Assembly (NCBI GenBank): GCA_023079485.1
Contig: CM041092.1
Coordinates: forward strand, 14,459,127-14,523,126
DNA length: 64,000 bases
Source: Archilochus colubris
Lineage: Eukaryota; Chordata; Aves; Apodiformes; Trochilidae
Reading direction: 5' to 3'
Shown here: piece by piece, positions 61,851 through 64,000 of the stretch
Layout of the letters: every line of letters begins with the position of its first letter
Numbering within the stretch: position 1 is the stretch's first letter
The notes under the pieces: model-generated
What the model saw: the letters and a program-made list of their open reading frames with translations, nothing else
Told to the model about the DNA's origin: nothing
The model's database searches: none
Position numbers and translations under genes: made by a program

Positions 61851-63069
61851 TGAGCTCCAAAAGAAGAATAAGTGTGTGCTGTCACCATCCGGGAGCCCCT
61901 CACCCACCTTCTGCCTGCTGAGACAAATGGGTCACTTCCACCATCTGCATCCCTCTGAGACCATGGGCTGCCTGGACAAGGGGCTGAGGAAAGCCAGAGA
62001 CATATTGACAATGACTGATTTGTTCTGTGCCTGCACCAAGAAAGGAGGAACAGACATTTTAATCTTCATTAGCACAAAGCCTTGCATTTGAAAGAGAAAA
62101 ACTGAACTCTGGGAAAGGACAGCAGAAGCCTTGAAAAATGAACACAGGGCAACCTTCCCAGCCCTTTCTTGTCATAAGACAAAAAGATACTCTAATCAGG
62201 ACTGTACAAGGAGCCCTTTCTTTCATGAGAGATGCTATGACAAGCCATTTTTCCCCATGTTCTGTCTCTTATGGATGCCGTAGTAATGGAAGCCAAGTTG
62301 TCATCCTTCTTTCTTGGAGGGATTTCCAGTTACTTTGCCCACATGCTCAGCTTTGATCATATTGCATGCTCTTAAATTACCTCAAAAACCTTTTTGAAAG
62401 ACGATAACCACCACTAATTTCTTTATTGAGAATGGAAACTAAGGCAGATCATGATGAGGACCTTGCCAGTGGTATCAAGGACTGGGAATAACCTGAGCTG
62501 GTTTTGCAGCCACAGGGAATTTCAAGCTGCAAAGTCCAGGTTTGTGCTGGGTTTTTTCTGGCACAGTCAGCTTTTGTTCCTGTAAGAAAATAATTCCTTG
62601 ATCAAGTGATTTCTCATACACATATACCTGGCATGTACACGTGGAATTAATTATAACTGCCTCCAATCTAAGCCACATGAAGTCATTAAAATTCATTCTA
62701 ATCAACGGCAATGAGCCGAAAACAAATCCAACACCTGCAAGCCAGAGAGAAATCAGCAGTTAAAATACTTAACATATGCCACCCTACCTTGGAAGTTTTG
62801 CTGGAGCTTTAACATTCAGAGTGTAAACTGAAAATGAGAATTTCTCTGCTCAGACAGCACATTCCAGCTAAGGAGTCATAATTAGAGGAGTCAGTGCCCA
62901 GTTACCTCACTGTAGCATACTGCATAAGATGGCCCAGAAGAACCCACCTGGGGGAGCCTGGAAACCTTTCCCTCGTCTCACAGTCAGGGAAAGTGAAGCA
63001 CAGAAGGAAAGGCATGATGGCACTAGAAGTAGTCCCTTGAGGAAGGTGTAGTCTCACCTTGAGGAAGGG

Positions 63070-63101
63070 CACACACCACACACACACACACACGCACGCA
63101 C
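63070..63101. repeat. (CA)n microsatellite
   Basis: CACACACCACACACACACACACACACGCACGCAC, about 15 dinucleotide units with one break. Likely polymorphic. Confidence 0.92.
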
Positions 63102-64000
63102 TGTTGTTCAACTAATCAGGGTTGGACAAGCAGGCAGAGTTTGCAGTTCCACTATCCCAGAGTGCTTCATCAGGTATCTGGGAGACAGGAATAAGCAAGA
63201 AACCTGGATGCCAAAAGCAGTCATATGCTGGTGGTAAGAACAGCCCAACAAGCTGCTGAGATCCAGCTGCAGCTGCCAACATCTGCTCTATTGATCAACT
63301 GCAGCCTACTGGGTAGGGAAGAGAACTTGGAAGCATGAAAGTACACAGGTTATTGGCAGCAACCTGCAGCAAAGCAGGCTCTTCAGCTCTGCACCAGCCT
63401 CTAAACTAGAGAGGACAGAATTAAGTACCTTCCACACAACCATCTCCTTTCCCAGGATGTTCCCCAGCCAGCTCTGGAAATGCTAACTTATGGGGACTTC
63501 AGTTTAGTCTCACCAACATGAACATGCAAACTGCAGTAAAAGTACCACTGTTTTGTGTCACTCCATCATTCATAATCTGGACATAATGATGGAGCTTTGG
63601 GGGAGGGAGGCAGGAAAAAAAAGAAAAGAAAAATTTCTGAAATTTATGGGAACCATTTCTTGTGCTTTTGTAACACAGCAGCACTTCAGAGACAGACTGA
63701 GCTTTGTGTTCACTCTCCTATCTGCAGCACTGATATTTGCTTTAATGATCTTTTTTCATTTCTTCTCTGAGTGTTCAGTGGGAATCATGCTCATCTTTGT
63801 TTCCCTTCCAGAAGTGAGTGAACCTGGAGTGAGTTTTATATTCAACTTAACAGACTGATTGTCTTTAGACTAAGTTTCACTATTTGCCAGCTGACTTTCA
63901 TTATGTAGAATAAGATGGTAAGTCAACCTGAACTGAAAGCAACTAAGGGAGCTTTGGAATCAGGGTGTGAAGAAAAGGAAAAAAAAGTATTCACTCTTCA

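Larger units (their letters stand above)
56758..63069. other. Non-coding stretch
   Basis: AT-rich TATATAATATATATTAC lies at 59170-59190 and A/C-rich simple sequence at 60308-60340. GC-richer sequence at 58300-58700 holds overlapping open frames on both strands (up to 115 codons), a composition effect. One small symmetric block at 61.8 kb is annotated separately. No gene, RNA or mobile element was recognised. Confidence 0.5.

Noticed and set aside
1..64000. tRNA, rRNA, snRNA, CRISPR, endogenous retrovirus or DNA transposon
   Set aside because: No cloverleaf-type box A/B pairs, known snRNA starts, regular spacer arrays, LTR pairs with primer-binding sites, or retroviral protein motifs were seen by eye.

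Overview
This window reads as vertebrate nuclear DNA, most probably from a bird. It is AT-rich, CpG-poor and full of short chance ORFs. It carries scattered 5'-truncated CR1 retroposons on both strands; the best ends in the CR1 3' signature (ATTCTATGATTCTAT, near 15003-15017). I see no bacterial-style gene packing, operons, CRISPR array, rRNA or tRNA. CR1 fragments are the only abundant interspersed repeat, and no Alu/B1/L1-type or clear LTR sequence is visible. That suits an avian genome, though a crocodilian or turtle source cannot be strictly excluded.

Layout: nearly the whole 64 kb looks intergenic or deep-intronic. The best-supported elements are CR1 copies at 14470-15018 (+, with an open stretch of the ORF2 reverse-transcriptase C-terminus), 18511-18622 (-), 27966-28027 (+), 31096-31170 (-), 36565-36748 (+, old), 52689-52970 (-) and 56521-56757 (-). 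Weaker old fragments lie near 26396-26560 and 31975-32043. A MIR-like ancient SINE core is visible at 24510-24602. Small tandem duplications and simple repeats include a 16-bp x5 minisatellite at 40375-40454, a 30-bp x2 duplication at 17319-17378 and a 28-bp x2 duplication at 19143-19198.

No protein-coding gene could be recognised. A few ORF pieces have splice-like borders and may be exons of unidentified minus-strand genes: 238-353 with 601-693 (phase-compatible), 25693-25849 (donor GTAAGT), 34593-34828 (local CpG cluster, strong acceptor) and 46765-46944. All are low confidence, because dozens of chance ORFs exist in this window and some will have splice-like edges by luck.

Several repeat-free stretches are dense in TAAT/ATTA, TTGATT and ATGCAAAT-type motifs (4550-4640, 11035-11100, 21240-21500, 22840-22935, 30440-30545, 33205-33400, 35489-35545, 43435-43610, 49195-49440, 61780-61850). 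They look like candidate conserved non-coding elements (distal enhancers), as expected in gene deserts around developmental genes. This is inference and needs multi-species alignment. I found no convincing undescribed multi-gene system.
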